From Chrysomallon squamiferum (lineage: Eukaryota > Mollusca > Gastropoda > Neomphalida > Peltospiridae), in assembly GCA_012295275.1 (NCBI GenBank), contig CM022676.1, positions 1,758,510 to 1,822,509 of the forward strand: 64,000 bases of DNA, given 5' to 3'. This document shows, piece by piece, positions 46,440-59,384 of this stretch. The first letter of the stretch is position 1. Every line of letters begins with the position of its first letter. Under the pieces are notes generated by a model that had not been told where the DNA came from, made no database searches, and saw only the letters and a program-made list of their open reading frames with translations. A program made the position numbers and the translations under genes.

Positions 46440-47952
46440 ATTTCATTTACATTATATTTGTAAAACACGTTATTGCTGTATCAATTATACATTATAAATA
46501 CAGATTTAAAGCATTTGCAGTGATCATTCTAACAGTTGCTTTAGGTAATATGGTATTATTAATTTCATTGTCTGATAACTTATAACTGTTGGTGCCTTAC
46601 TTTGGAAACATTTATCATAGTAACGTGTCATTTGTGTGTTTTAATCATGGTTTTACAAAATTGTTTGGTTTAACTCCGATTCCGGGATAGAGTGAACAAA
46701 CAATGGAAATCACTGTGCGATAACAGCACAGCTGATTTCATCAGACATATTTGTGAATATTTATTTTAAATTATTTATTTATTGATTTATTGATTTTAAA
46801 TAATTTGTTTATTATTTTCAATTTTTTCTTATTCTGGAGAAATATTTTATCTTATTGTCAAAGGATACTGAGAAAAGATTTTGTATACTCTTTTAATTTC
46901 TTTTTACGTTTTAAGAATTTGATTATTATTATTTTCGTGACTCTGGATTATAAGATTTTTCACTGATAAGGTAATTAATTGTATTTGCTGTTCGAAAACG
47001 AACGAATGAATAGCTGTATATATAAACATGTCTGTAATTTAAATATTATACTATCCTAGGCTATGCTATGCTACACTACACTACACTGCACTGCATTATA
47101 CTATATTATACGATAATATACTATGCTATAGTACTCTACAGTATAGTATTCTATACTATACTTTACCATGCTATACTATAAAATATAATTATAAAATTGC
47201 CTTTACATTTTGAAAAAATTACAAATAACTATTTTTAATTTTATTTTCATTGCGAATATCCATTTTGTTTTTAATAATTATAATTAATTTTAAATGAATA
47301 AATGGTTCATTCTAAAGATTATATTTAAATTGTAGACTACAGACAATAACATAATTCTATTTATTGCTTTTTAAATTTAGGATTCAGTAAATATTTGTAT
47401 ACATATATACACGTAGAGATAATGTAATCATCGTGTATTTTGAAAGTGCACGTTTCTCTCAGTTTTACTTTTTAGATATGTATAAAAATATTTGTGGATA
47501 ATGATCTAAGTTTATTTCTATTATTATTTTATTTCATTATACTATTATTATTCCTCTTTTAATGTTTTGTTTTCTTTCTTTCTCAACGTGAATTATAATA
47601 TATTGTAATAATGATGTATTTACATTCGTAAGTTTTATTTGTAAATTGTAATAATAGTTATCTTATTAAAATATTTGCAGATAATAACGTATTTTTATTT
47701 GTTTTCAAAATGTAAAAATGAGTAATTTGCTTTTCATTTTATTATATAAGGTTAGGGATATTTAAAGAACCATTTAAAATTCATAAATAGACAAACAGAC
47801 AAACAGACAGACAGACATAGAGATTACATACAGAATAGACCTTATAACTACAAATTGAAATAATCATAAACACCAAATAGTCTGAATGATATTTGAAGGA
47901 AGCAGCATGAAGAACTATAGATAATAGAGACAGGCAGATAATGAGAGAGAGA
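46440..47952 (+). repeat. 3' flank of BTB unit A, duplicated in unit B
   Basis: Non-coding sequence repeated after copy B (54505-56880). Shared words include TTTGGAAACATTTATCATAG, TAACGTGTCAT, ACAAAATTGTTTGGTTTAAC and GTTCGAAAACGA, followed by a CTATA-type repeat and the block around GGTTAGGGATATTTAAA. It shows that the duplication unit extends at least 1.5 kb past the stop codon. Confidence 0.8.
47050..47180. repeat. Degenerate pentanucleotide (CTATA/CTATG)n array, unit A
   Basis: Runs of ACTAT, CTATG and CTACA words with period five. Equivalent arrays lie at 55375-55475 and 56166-56340 in unit B. Confidence 0.8.
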
Positions 47953-48058
<106 letters not shown>

Positions 48059-48349
48059 TCTATTTAAGTCACTTGTCTTTATTACGTAGGTATAAATATA
48101 TCTGATATTTACTGTCTGCTGAAATGCAGTTATATAAAATATCCATTACCTGTATGATCGTGTATGTGTCTGGCTGATTATCGGATAAGTATATAATATT
48201 TGCCTTCAAAAATGTATCCATGCATCATGATCAAATTGCAGCATTTATATTTAACCAAGGGCTTCTTTGATACATTTACCAGGCACCTTCGACTTGAACA
48301 ATATCTCATTTATGGTCACGTGAATCACAGTAACCACATGACAACATTG

Positions 48350-48420
48350 CAGCTCCGAGTGATCGAACTAGCGACCTTTCAGTTACACGTCCAGCGATAG
48401 TAAAGCTGCACCATCACGGG
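48350..48420 (-). mobile_element. tRNA-derived SINE relic, copy 1
   Basis: Read on the minus strand: GATGGTGCAGCTTTACTATC, then GCTGGACGTGTAACTGAAAG and GTCGCTAGTTCGATCACTCG. This resembles a tRNA head with an A-box-like GGTGCAGC, an anticodon-arm-like CTGGACGTGTAAC and a B-box-like AGTTCGATC, as in tRNA-derived SINEs. A second copy is at 48912-48985. It lies inside the duplicated segment. Confidence 0.55.
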
Positions 48421-48444
48421 AATATAACGTATTTGTATTTGAGT

Positions 48445-48545
<101 letters not shown>

Positions 48546-48911
48546 AAAAATGTATATTTAAGTCACCAGTCTTTATTACGCAGTCTAATTATTTGGTAAG
48601 TATAAGTATATCTGATATTTACTGTCTGCTGAAATGCTGTTATCTAAATTATCCGTTACCTGTATGATCGTGTATGTGTTTGGCTCATTAATGGATAAGT
48701 ATATAATAATTGCCTGGAAAAATGGATCCATGCATCATGATCAAATTGCAGCATTTATGTTTAAACAATGACTTCTCTGATACATTTACCAGACACGGTT
48801 GACTTGAATAATGTGAAGCTTTGGGAATATTTTTTAATTCCATAATCAAACAACGTATCCTGTTAGATTCTCACTTACGGTCACGTGAATCACAGTCACA
48901 ACATGACAACA

Positions 48912-48985
48912 TCGCGGCTCCGAGTCATGGAACTCGCGACCTTTCAGTTACACGTCCAGCGATAGTAAAGCTGCACCATCACGGG
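48912..48985 (-). mobile_element. tRNA-derived SINE relic, copy 2
   Basis: Same sequence as 48350-48420 with a few substitutions; the B-box-like part here reads GCGAGTTCCATGACTCG. It was carried along by segment duplication rather than by a fresh insertion. Confidence 0.55.
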
Positions 48986-49043
48986 AATATAACGTATTTG
49001 TATTTGAGTAACTGTTATGTAATTTTATTTCATTTTATTTATT

Positions 49044-49084
<41 letters not shown>

Positions 49085-49309
49085 GCCAAATGAAAATGAA
49101 AGAACAACTGAAGAAGAGTAAATAAAACTGAATAAACCACTACAGTTACTACAACAACAACTACTAAAACTACTGCTACTACTAGTACTAATCATAAGTA
49201 ATATTGAAATAATAACGGTCGGGGGATGGGTGTCAGAACAAAATAATAGAAAAAACAAAACAAACAAAACAAAAACAACAACAACAGAAAAGCAACAATT
49301 AATATCACC

Positions 49310-49545
49310 TAAATAAACTGTCAGTACTTATTATTATTATGAAAGCTCACTATAAATATTATGCTCAGTATAGATTTTTAATTTCATTACCGAAAACGTA
49401 ACACAATTTTGTGAAACGCGTTTTAATACTTTTACGATCGATGTATAAGAGTTATCTTCTTTGAAACAAGTAGCTCATTAAAAGCAGGTCAGAATCCGAG
49501 TGAATACTTTCAAAAACAAAAATTCTCAACTACATTAATAATTAG
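49310..49545 (+). repeat. Partial BTB-unit promoter copy
   Basis: Shares TTTAATTTCATTACCGA, TATAAGAGTTATCTTC, GAAAC, CTCATTAAAAGCAGGTCA and a TTAATAATTA block with the segments at 51095, 57010, 57510 and 62430. The similarity stops near 49545, where an unrelated ~1.1 kb segment begins. Confidence 0.75.
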
Positions 49546-49970
49546 GTGAAATGTACGTATACTGAAACTCACAACTTGTGACCTTCATTGTTCAGTTCAG
49601 ACGGAATCAACGAAGATCAAACTAATGGTATTTGATAGACGTTAGAGAGCCCAAGACACTCGTTAACCAAACAAAGTTTAACTTAGGAACTCCAAGTTGT
49701 ATCGACAATATAGGTCACCCGTGACTTATACTGAACCCTATCAGTTCTTATATGGATATAAGGACAAAGTGGTTCAATATAGGGAATTCCGAGTATCATT
49801 TGTACATTCCATTTACAATACATTATGTTTCTAAATGAGACTGCTGCAAGATAGAATTATAAAAATAAAAAGAAAGGAAGGAATGAAAATAGGATCTTCA
49901 TTGTGTCAGTTATGTTGTCCAGATCAACATTTAAACTGATCGACATCTTTGATCGCAGCATATCTGACTG

Positions 49971-50630
49971 TGTCAACTCGGAATTCAACTCAGTGTCCAT
50001 CCTCATCTCTGGCGCTGTTTTGAAGTTGTGTATCTGGCTATTTACGGCTCTGTAGAAGGATCGACCATGCTGATTTGTTGTACTAGTATCAAAGAGGTGA
50101 GAGGGACATTAACAGTTCTACTGTCGGGTGTTTGTGGCGCACGGTTCTCTTCTCTCTGTGATCACGACTCTCAGTCTATATTTTTAGGTTTGGGAATTTT
50201 TATTTACGGATTCAGGCGGAGCACAGTGCTGTTCAGGTTCGGTAGTGTTGATGCTGTCACTACGATGTTGACGAGGAGTTCTGTTGTATCTGAACGTTCC
50301 ACTTCAAATCTGACTACAGCTGCACAATCAGCATCTAACCACACGTTTGGTTCAAAGGGACAGCGTGATTGTTCAATACAGGGGACTAGACAACAAAAAT
50401 ACCCGAAAGTAGTTTTTTCTGACGCGGCGTCAATTTCAACTTTTCTCGATGCTCATATGCAAAGAATATGTCCTAACCTACAAATATGTAATACCCTACA
50501 TACCCAGCTATGTACCCACCATCACGATATGACTATAAAAATTGCAAGAATTTATATTTACGTTCCTGAAATAAGATTTTTCGTCACCTTTATTCCGCCA
50601 TCTTTACTATCACAAAATGCACGTTTCTGA
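49971..50630 (+). other. Unassigned 219-codon open frame in a GC-richer insert
   Basis: The frame is open from after a TGA at about 49968 to the stop ending at 50630, unusually long for this AT-rich DNA. The product is Ser/Thr/Arg-rich with eight to ten cysteines and shows no signal peptide, no repeats and no family I recognise; the first GTG is at 50028 and internal ATGs follow. It sits in a segment (about 49546-50645) that replaces the ~260 bases found between promoter and first intron in the other BTB units. It could be a transposon or captured-gene fragment, or chance. No function is proposed. Confidence 0.25.
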
Positions 50631-50644
50631 TCGAAGTATCACAC

Positions 50645-51060
50645 AAATACATTTCGAAACCTAATTGTCTTTTTTTTAAAATTGGAATGAAATCTTTGTT
50701 ATGTGTTAAAGGTATGCAATGTGTATTGGATGTACATGTAATGAATACAGGGGTGAATTAGGCTTTTGATAATGAAGATTTGCGAAACAATAACTAAATG
50801 TTCCTAATTTGAAATTATAAATTTTACACCAAATCCACTGCATCAGCAAACAAAACTGTGAAGATGACATCCAGTTCAGCTAAAATATCATTCAGAGCTT
50901 CAGAACGTACACAGATGTAGATATCAGTTTTATTTACGTATTTTATTTCTATTTTTAGCAACTGGGAAACACCCTATAACCCGCCACTTGAGTAAAGAAT
51001 GTTTGGGATCGAGATTGTCACGTAGTACAGTGACCTAGTTAACAATTATTATCAAACTTA
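50645..51060 (+). repeat. BTB-unit intron 1 segment, extra copy
   Basis: Resumes similarity with the standard unit (compare 51575-51750): ACATTTCGAAACCTAATTGTC, TTAAAGGTATGC, TTGGATGTA and, near 51027, ACGTAGTACAGTGACCTAGTT. It is the downstream half of the disrupted promoter unit that starts at 49310. Confidence 0.7.
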
Positions 51061-51094
51061 ACTACAAGAAAGTTCTATATATAAGCCCACATCT

Positions 51095-51524
51095 AAATAA
51101 ACTGTCGGTTAAAACATGGCGGATGTGAGAATTATTCTGGACATAAATATTTAATTTCAGTATCAGGAAAAATAATGTCGAAGGTTTTTTAATACTTTAA
51201 TGATCAATGTTTATATAAGAGTTGTCTTCCCTGAAACACCTAGATCACAAAAAGCAGGTCAAAGTTCGAATGGATAACTTTTAATAGTAAAAATACTTAA
51301 TTAGCTTAATAATTATCTCAATCACAAAGTAATTTTCATTTAGTTTTCATAAAATAAAATTAGGAATAAATTAAGATGATAACTACTACTTATCTTTATT
51401 TCTAAAAGAGTTAATTTGAAATTGAAAGTAGTATTTATTGTTTTGTTTTCCTTGAAAAAGTCCGATTTTTACTAGGAAGTAATTTACATACAGGACACAC
51501 TGCTGAAGGTGACGTTTCTAGAAG
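51095..51524 (+). promoter_or_regulatory. Promoter and noncoding first exon of the intact BTBD6-like gene
   Basis: A block conserved upstream of each BTB unit. It ends in a probable 5' UTR exon (about 51465-51524: GGAAGTAATTTACATACAGG ... CTGCTGAAGGTGACGTTTCT) with the donor GAAG|GTAAGT. Equivalent exons lie at about 57375-57440, 57945-57996 and 62765-62829, three of the four with the same donor. It would splice to the acceptor TTCAG at 52322, ten bases before the ATG. Conservation of the donor supports a real exon; the transcription start is unknown. Confidence 0.6.
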
Positions 51525-52156
51525 GTAAGTTTTTCTTTTCGTTAGAAACAAACATTTTTCTTATTACTGATTTTTCTGTAGATATATTTTGAAACCTGAT
51601 TATCCATTTGAAACAAATACAGTGAAATAGTGGTTATTTGTTGAAGGTTTGCTGTGTGTTTTGGATGTATACATAAAGAATAGAAATATCTGTAAACGAT
51701 TTTACCACGTAGTACTGTGACCTGGTTAACAATGTTGTCAAACTTTACCTTCGAGAATATTCGCCGCTGAGACGTCTGAAAACAAGAAATAATAATAATA
51801 ATAATAATAATAATAATCATAATAATCATAATCATAATTATAGAAGATGATAAAGAAGAAAATGAATATTCAAATAATAAATAAATTAAAAAAATTAAAA
51901 ACACAACTGAACAGTGAGAAATTGATAATAAATAATGCTATTTATTGATTTTAATTACAGGGAGGAATGAGTCGGGTAAAAGAAAGAGCAGGGGAAAGAT
52001 TAAGATAAAAAATGAGCACATTCCAGCAAACATAAATACATATGTATACACACACGCACACACACACGCACACACACATATTATGGCAATAAATGAAATA
52101 AAATGAAATAAAGTTTACAGTGGTACCAAGTTCGTTGTATTGTTACGACAAAGCTG

Positions 52157-52161
<5 letters not shown>

Positions 52162-52236
<75 letters not shown>
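52162..52236. repeat. (CT)n microsatellite in 5' UTR intron
   Basis: About 75 bases of CT repeat ending 85 bases before the coding-exon acceptor of the intact BTBD6-like gene. Confidence 0.95.
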
Positions 52237-52239
<3 letters not shown>

Positions 52240-52332
52240 ACTCTCAGAAAGATACACAATTTATTTGTTTACTTACGTTAAAATAAATACTATTTTCTGT
52301 TGTTATCATTTTATTAATTCAGTGATAACAAA

Positions 52333-52908
52333 ATGGCTGCAGCAGAAGCTGATACTGTGGATGATGTAATAAACGCTGAAGAAACCGAAGTCGTGGATGA
52401 CGTATCCACCACTCGAGAAACAGAAGTAAGAAATACTTCCGGTTTTGTTGATAATTGGCAACATGAACGAACTCTCGTTGAAAGTCTCCGATATTCTCTC
52501 AAGGAAAACATTCTCTGTGACGTCACATTCATTGTCGGAGAGGACAGGACACGTATCCAAGCTCACAAGTTGATACTCAGTCTGCGCAGCTGTGTGTTTC
52601 ACGCCATGTTGACAGGAGATCTGAAAGAACAGGGTGATATTGTAATCCCAGACACTGAAGCAGAAATTTTTCACTTGTTTTTAGAGTAATAAATTATACA
52701 TTTTTTAATTAATTAATCAGTATGTATGTATGTATGTATGTATGTATGTGTGTGTCTATGTATATAATATGCATGTTTGTATGAATGTATGTATCTATGT
52801 ATGTACATAATATGCATGTATGTATTATATGTATTTTAGCATCTGAATTTATCTGTCTTTGTACGTCTGAATGAATGTTTGCGTGAATATATGTATGTTT
52901 GTGATGTT

Positions 52909-52981
<73 letters not shown>

Positions 52982-54504
52982 GCACGCGTGTATATGTGTA
53001 TGTATATTAATGTGTCTGTAAATGTATTGTGTCTGTATTGTATGTGCATGTGTATGAATGTGCGTATTTAATGTGTGTATTTAATATTTCCTTTTCGAAA
53101 GTTTCTGCCTTTTATTTATTTTTTATTCATTTTATTTTATTCTGATATAATTCATGCAGAGATATGTGTATAATCTGTATGTGTGTATGTGTTTGTGTGC
53201 GTGTGTGTATATAATATGCATGTATGTATTTTAGCATCTGAATTTCTCTGTCTTATGTACGTCTGTATGGATGAATGTTTGTGTGAATATATAACCATTA
53301 TATAAAACTATTACCTTTGTGTGTATATATATTTGTATGCGTTTGTGTGTGTATGTATATATAAGTATGCTTGCGTCCATATATGTATATTTGAATATAT
53401 GTGTATGTGTGTGTGTGGTTTTGTGTATTTATTTAAGTGTTCTTTCTTCTATTTTCCAGATTTCTTTATACCGATGAAACGGACTTTAAAGCCGACAACG
53501 TCATTCGATTGTTGTACCTTGCCAGGAAGTATGACGTCACTAAACTAGAAAAGAGATGTCTTAACTATCTTGAAACGGAAATGACGAAAGAAGACGCATG
53601 CATCGTTCTCGAAGAAACCCACAATTATAAACAAGACGATTTTACGGAAACGTGTCTGAGATATATTTGGGAAAACGGCGAAGCTGTACTGAATTCAAAG
53701 AGTTTCACAGATCTCTGTCGTGAATGTTTTAGAAAGATAATTGAATCTGATGATCTGAACGCCACTGAGGAGACAGTTTTTCAGTCATGCATGAAATGGA
53801 GCGAAGCTGAGTGCAGACGACAGGAAAAAGAAATAAAAGCAGAAAACCAACGTGAAATGCTGGGAAAAGAGCTGTACCTCATTCGCTTTCCTCTTCTCGA
53901 CTCAAAGTTTTTTCAAAATAAGGTTTTGCCTAAAGATATTTTAATTGATTCTGAAAAATTTGAAACTGTTTCTTTGTATGTCTACCCAGAAAATGATGTG
54001 TCACTTTTCAGCAAACGATGCAGAGTTGGTACAAAAAAGAAGTTAATCAAAATTGACCGATTTACAAATGTTCATTTGAACAGCTTCATTAGTTTTTGTA
54101 CCTCCTTGTATGATGTAACAGAATTTAGTTTGGACAGAAGTGCTGCTCTGAAAGGTTTCAGTATTCTCAGTGCTGTAGAAAAGAACAGTTCTGTTACAAT
54201 CAAAGCGAGTGTTTGTGAAGTTTCGAAAGATGTGATGGTGCAAGGATCTTCAGTAGATAAAACAATCAACCTGAGTAGTTTAGATATTGATTTCTCAAGT
54301 CCTTTAGAGCTGAAGAAAAAAACAAAGTACAAACTGATTGTTCAAACACAAGGAAGAGTTACATATCACACAGATGTCAGACAAGGTGAGATACGTGAAG
54401 GCTTTCTGAAGTGTACATTCTCAGACTACAAATCATGTTCTCACATTCCTACGTCCAAACAAGTCCAAACAAACTTGATATCTCGACTAAAATTCCTCGT
54501 TTGA
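52333..54504 (+). CDS. BTBD6-like BTB-BACK-PHR protein, intact copy B
   Basis: Two coding exons, 52333-52685 and 53460-54504 (phase 2, a GA|A glutamate), encode 465 aa, close to the usual BTBD3/BTBD6 length. After an acidic N-terminus, [20 protein letters not shown] leads into the BTB domain (about 55-165: [20 protein letters not shown], then FLYTDE). BACK follows at about 170-275 ([25 protein letters not shown]) and a PHR domain at about 310-465 ([44 protein letters not shown]). BTB-BACK-PHR proteins are cytoplasmic adaptors for Cullin-3 ubiquitin ligases, with BTB and BACK binding Cul3 and PHR binding substrate. The ATG context (AACAAAATGG) is shared with copy C. It is the only complete copy in a tandem array. 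Specific substrate unknown. Confidence 0.92.
52908..52978. repeat. (TA)n microsatellite in the BTB coding intron
   Basis: About 70 bases of TA repeat, flanked by GTAT-rich sequence (52720-53430), filling the single coding intron of the intact gene. Confidence 0.95.
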
Positions 54505-55374
54505 ATTTGATTTATATTATATTTATAAAATGTTACTGCTGCTTCAATCATACATAGTAAATTCAGATATAAATCATATTATTAATAGCTGTATTATTAG
54601 TAATCTCTATATACACAAACATTCATAAATACACATATATACACATATACACACATAAACAGAGCAGCAGCCAAAAAAAAAAAAAAAAAAAAAAAAAATG
54701 TTATAACACAGAATAATTTGGAAGTTTGAAAAATACAAATGGAAAACTTACGGACGAGGAATTTCACTTTCGTTTCTGTAGAAAATTATTATTTTACATT
54801 CAGAACAAGAAAGAACATGACTTAACTGACTGAAAACAAGCCCAGATTAACTTTTTGTAAATTAACTTTGCAGTGATCATTTTAATTATTGTTTTAGATA
54901 ATAGTTTTATTATTAATTTTATTGTCTCATAATTTATCACTGTTCGTGTGTTACTTTGGAAACATTTATCATAGTAACGTGTCATCTGTGTGTTTTAATC
55001 ATGTTTTTACAAAATTGTTTGGTTTAACACCGATTCCGAGATAGATGGAAGAATCAAGAAAAATCACTCTGGGATAATAGCACAAATGATTTCTCCAGAG
55101 TTACATACTGTTTATTTATTTATTTATTTAGAATTATTTTTTAATTTACTTTTATTCGGTTGAAATATGTTTTATGTATTGTCAAAGAGTGCTGAGAAAA
55201 GATTTTCTATACTGTTTTGATTTATTTTTAATTTTTAAATTTTATTTTTTTATTTCGTGACTCTGGACTATAATATTTTTGATCGATAAGGTAATTAATT
55301 AGATTTGCAGTTCGAAAACGATCGAATGAATAGTTATATAAATAAATATGTCTTTAATATAAAATGTTATACTA

Positions 55375-55475
55375 TCCTATGCTATGCTGTGCTGTGCAAT
55401 GATATGCTATTCTATGCTATGCGATAGTATACTATGCTATACTATGCTATACTATGCTATACTATGCTATACAAT
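55375..55475. repeat. Pentanucleotide (CTATG/CTATA)n array, unit B first copy
   Basis: Tracts such as ATACTATGCTATACTATGCT with period five or ten. Confidence 0.85.
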
Positions 55476-56002
55476 AGTACGTACGGTATAATATTAATTA
55501 ATTATTGTTAAATGTTTACTTTAAAAAAATATAAAATATAATAATAAAATTGCCTTTACATTTTAAAAAGTTACAAACAGCTATTTCTTAAATGTATTTT
55601 CAGTGCGAATATAAATTTTGTTTTTAATAAATAACTGTTTTATTTTTAAAATTATATTTAAATGTCAGTTTATATTTATAGGCAATAGTATAATTATATT
55701 TGTTGCTTTTAAAGATTAGGATTCAGTAAATGTTTTTATATATATATTTGTTTTTTTAGATAGACGGATAATGTAATCATAATGTATTTTGAAAATACAC
55801 GGTTTTAATTTTTACTTATTTATATTTTCAAATTAGTTCTGTTCAGAAGAAGTATTTTTATTGTTAAAGAGCTCTGAAAAAGTTCTACATTGTTTTATTT
55901 AATTTTTAATTTTTAAAAATTTGATTATTATTATTTTCGTGACTCTTGATTTTAAGATTTTTGATTCATAAGGTAACTGATTACACGTGCAGCTCTGAAA
56001 CG

Positions 56003-56015
56003 TGTGTGTGTGTGC

Positions 56016-56076
<61 letters not shown>

Positions 56077-56148
56077 CGTGTGCGTGTGCGTGTGTGCGTG
56101 TGTGCGTGTGTGTGTGTGTGTGTGCGTGTGTGTGTGTGTATATATATA
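56003..56148. repeat. (GT)n microsatellite with GC interruptions
   Basis: About 145 bases of GT repeat with scattered GTGC units, ending in TA repeats; potentially Z-DNA forming. Confidence 0.95.
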
Positions 56149-56165
56149 TATATGTCTGTAACATA

Positions 56166-56340
56166 AAATATTATACTATCCTATACTATACTAAACTATA
56201 GTACTATGCTATTCTGTACTATGGTATATTATACTATACTATACTGTACTATACTATATTATACTGTGCTACGCTACGCTATACTATACTACACAATACT
56301 ATACTATACTATGCTACACTATACTATATTAAACTATTTA
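56166..56340. repeat. Pentanucleotide (CTATA)n array, unit B second copy
   Basis: A degenerate run of ACTAT and CTATA words directly after the GT array. Confidence 0.85.
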
Positions 56341-57009
56341 TAGACAATAATATAATTACATTTGTTGCTTTTTAAAGCTTAGCATTCAGTAAATGTTAGC
56401 ATACATATATTTGTGTGTTAGAGAATGTAATCATAATGTATTGTGAAATAACACGTTTCAGTCGATTTTATTTTTTAGATACGGTTAAAAAGTATTAGTG
56501 GATAATAATCTAAGTTTATTTCTATTATTATTTTATTTTATTATACTATTATTACTCTTTTAATGTTTTGTTTCCTCTCTTTCTCAACGTGAATTACAAT
56601 ATTTTGTAATAAAGATGTATTTAGATTCGTAAGTTTTAATTGCAGGTAGCAATAATAGTTGTACATTTTAGCTTATTAAAATATTTGCAGATAATAACGT
56701 ACTTTTGTTTGATTTCAAATGTAAATATGAGAAATTTGGTTTTCATTTTAATATAAAAGGTTAGGGATATTTAAATTGATAAATAGACAAACAGACAGAA
56801 AGACAGAGAGACAGACAGATAGATTACATAGAGAATAGTTTATATAAATACAGTTTGAAAACATCACAAAATTAAAATAACTGAGAAAGAACATACTAAA
56901 TTAAAAAAAAATTAACCAAATAAAAATGAAAGAACCTCAAAAACCGAGGAAAATAACAAAATAATGGGAAGGGGGAAGAAAATAGAGAGAAAAAACAAAA
57001 CACCTAAAA

Positions 57010-57996
57010 AAAGTGACACTTCGATAAATATTATTATTATAAAAATTATGTTCAAAATAAATATCTAATTTCATTACCGATAACTGAAAATTAATTTTGT
57101 CAAACTCTTCTTAATACTTTAAGGATCAGTGTTTGTGTAAGAGTTATCTTCACTGAAACATTAGCTCACAAAACGCAGGTCAAAGTTCAAGTGGAAAACT
57201 TTTAAAAACACTTAATTACATCAATAATCATCTCAATGGTAAAGTTATTTTTTAATTAGTTTTCATAAAATAAAATTAGGAATAAATTAAGATGATATCC
57301 ACCACTTATCATTATATCTAAAAGTGTAATTTTTAAATTGAAATTAGTATTTATTGTTTTGTTTTCCTGGATACCGCGGGATGTTTACAAGGAAGTAATT
57401 TACAAACAGAACAGACTGCTAAAGGTGAAATTTCTGGAAGGTAAGTTTTTACTTATGTTAGAAACAAAGATCTTTTCCGATTACCGCCTTTGTCTGTAGA
57501 TACCTAATAAACATGTCGGATGTGAGGATTATTCTGGATATGAGTATTTAATTTCAATACCATGAAAAATAACTTTCCTTAAGTTTTTTTTTAATAATTT
57601 AATGATCAATGTTTGTACAAGAGTTATCTTCCCTGAAACATCTAGCTCATAAAACGCAGGTCAAAGTTCGGGAAAGTCTGGCTCTGAGTCACTCGTAGAC
57701 CAATGTAGATAATAATAATAATAGTAATAATAATAATAATAATAATCATAGCAGTAGTAGTAGTAATAGTATGGTAGTAGTATAAAGAATCGAATAAAAT
57801 CAAATAAAATGAAACAAGATCCCCCTTTCCATGTCAAATGTTCCAGTGGATAACATTTCAAACTAAAAATACTCCATTAAAATTGAAAAGTGATTTTTAA
57901 TTTGGTTTTCATAAAAAAAATAAGGAATATATTAAGAAGATAACTACTAATTGATTACATACAGAACAGTCTGCTGAAGGTGACGTTTTCTCGAAG
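57010..57996 (+). promoter_or_regulatory. Two successive promoter/first-exon copies upstream of BTB copy C
   Basis: The first copy at about 57010-57440 ends in a UTR-type exon with the donor GGAAG|GTAAGT. The second, at about 57510-57996, is shortened and has the weaker donor CGAAG|GTTAAT. An AAT/AGT triplet array lies at 57708-57785 inside the second. Both contain the GAGTTATCTTC and GCAGGTCAAAGTTC words shared by all units. Confidence 0.6.
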
Positions 57997-58336
57997 GTTA
58001 ATTTGTCTTTGTTTACAAACAAACATTTTTCTGATTTTTCTGTAGATATATTTCGAAACCTAATAGTCTGTTTAAAACAAATACAGTGAAAGAGTGAATA
58101 TTTGTTGAAGGTATGCAGTACATTTTGGTTGTATGTATAACGAATAGAGAATTTATATAATGAATTTTTTCACATAGAACAGTGATATCAAAACATAAGT
58201 CGAAAAACGTAAACTGTTAAAACACACAAACACACACACAGAGATACACAGAAGAAGACGTTTCATTGTTTATTTTAAAAATAAATATTCTGCTTTTCGT
58301 TGTTATCATTTTTTTAATTAATTTAGTGATAACAAA

Positions 58337-58612
58337 ATGGCTTCAGAAAAAGCTGAAATTGTGAAAGACGTTTCCACCAAAGGAAAAGTAGAAGTAGAGA
58401 ATACTTCCGGTTTTGTTGATGACTGGCAACATGAACGAACTATCCTTGAAAGTCTCCGACATTCTCTCAAGGAAAACATTCTCTGTGACGTCACATTCAT
58501 TGTCGGAGAGGACAGGACACGTATCCAAGCTCACAAGTTGATACTCAAATGTAAAAATGAGAAATTTGGTTTTCATTTTACTATAAAAGGTCAGGGATAT
58601 TTAAATTCATAA
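58337..58612 (+). pseudogene. BTBD6-like copy C, truncated in the BTB domain
   Basis: Starts like copy B (ATG in AACAAAATGG; SGFVDDWQHERTILESLRHS, then [20 protein letters not shown]) but after ILK jumps to sequence that is 3' intergenic flank in units A and B (AAATGTAAAAATGAG ... GGATATTTAAATTCATAA). It ends after 91 codons. The rest of BTB, BACK and PHR are missing. An N-terminal fragment could still be made, but the BTB fold is incomplete. Confidence 0.88.
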
Positions 58613-58952
<340 letters not shown>

Positions 58953-58999
58953 ATTAAAGGGATCTCACTAATAAAAACTGAAAGTAGGTACACTTCACG

Positions 59000-59352
59000 A
59001 GATGTAAACATACGTCTATCAGTATGAACAGCTGAGTTTGTGAATCCTGTCTCTATAGCGTTAAAGGTTTTCTAATTAACAGAACTAAAACGACACACAG
59101 TGCGAAAACGTACATAAAAAAATCATCACATTCGTTATTTAGCTACAGAACAACTGCTGCGGTAACAAGAAAAAATATTATCAATGTTTGTTTCTTTGTT
59201 TCTTTTTTTTTTTATCTCAGTTTCTGTGACATCGAAAAGGAGAACGGAAAAGAAGATCAATGAAAGGAAGATAACTCCTAACTAGTTTATTAGTTGCAAG
59301 AACAGTTTCAAGTAACAGTTACAAAAATAGTTTATATATTTGGCTGTTTTTC

Positions 59353-59384
<32 letters not shown>

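Larger units (their letters stand above)
54505..56880 (+). repeat. 3' flank of BTB unit B with an internal partial duplication
   Basis: Homologous to 46440-47952. Within it a sub-block occurs twice (about 55165-55345 and 55850-56000: TTTTCGTGACTCT ... TAAGGTAA), each followed by a CTATA-type array. It ends with GGTTAGGGATATTTAAATTG and an ACAGACAG run, as in units A and C. Confidence 0.75.

Noticed and set aside
52306-52674. 122-codon minus-strand frame over the BTB exon
   Set aside because: Shadow of the BTB coding exon in the opposite strand; the same for 58318-58576.
55946-56201. Cys-Val and Thr-His frames on both strands
   Set aside because: Translation of a GT microsatellite; likewise 13760-13942, 52849-53071 and 63013-63311 over CA or TA repeats.
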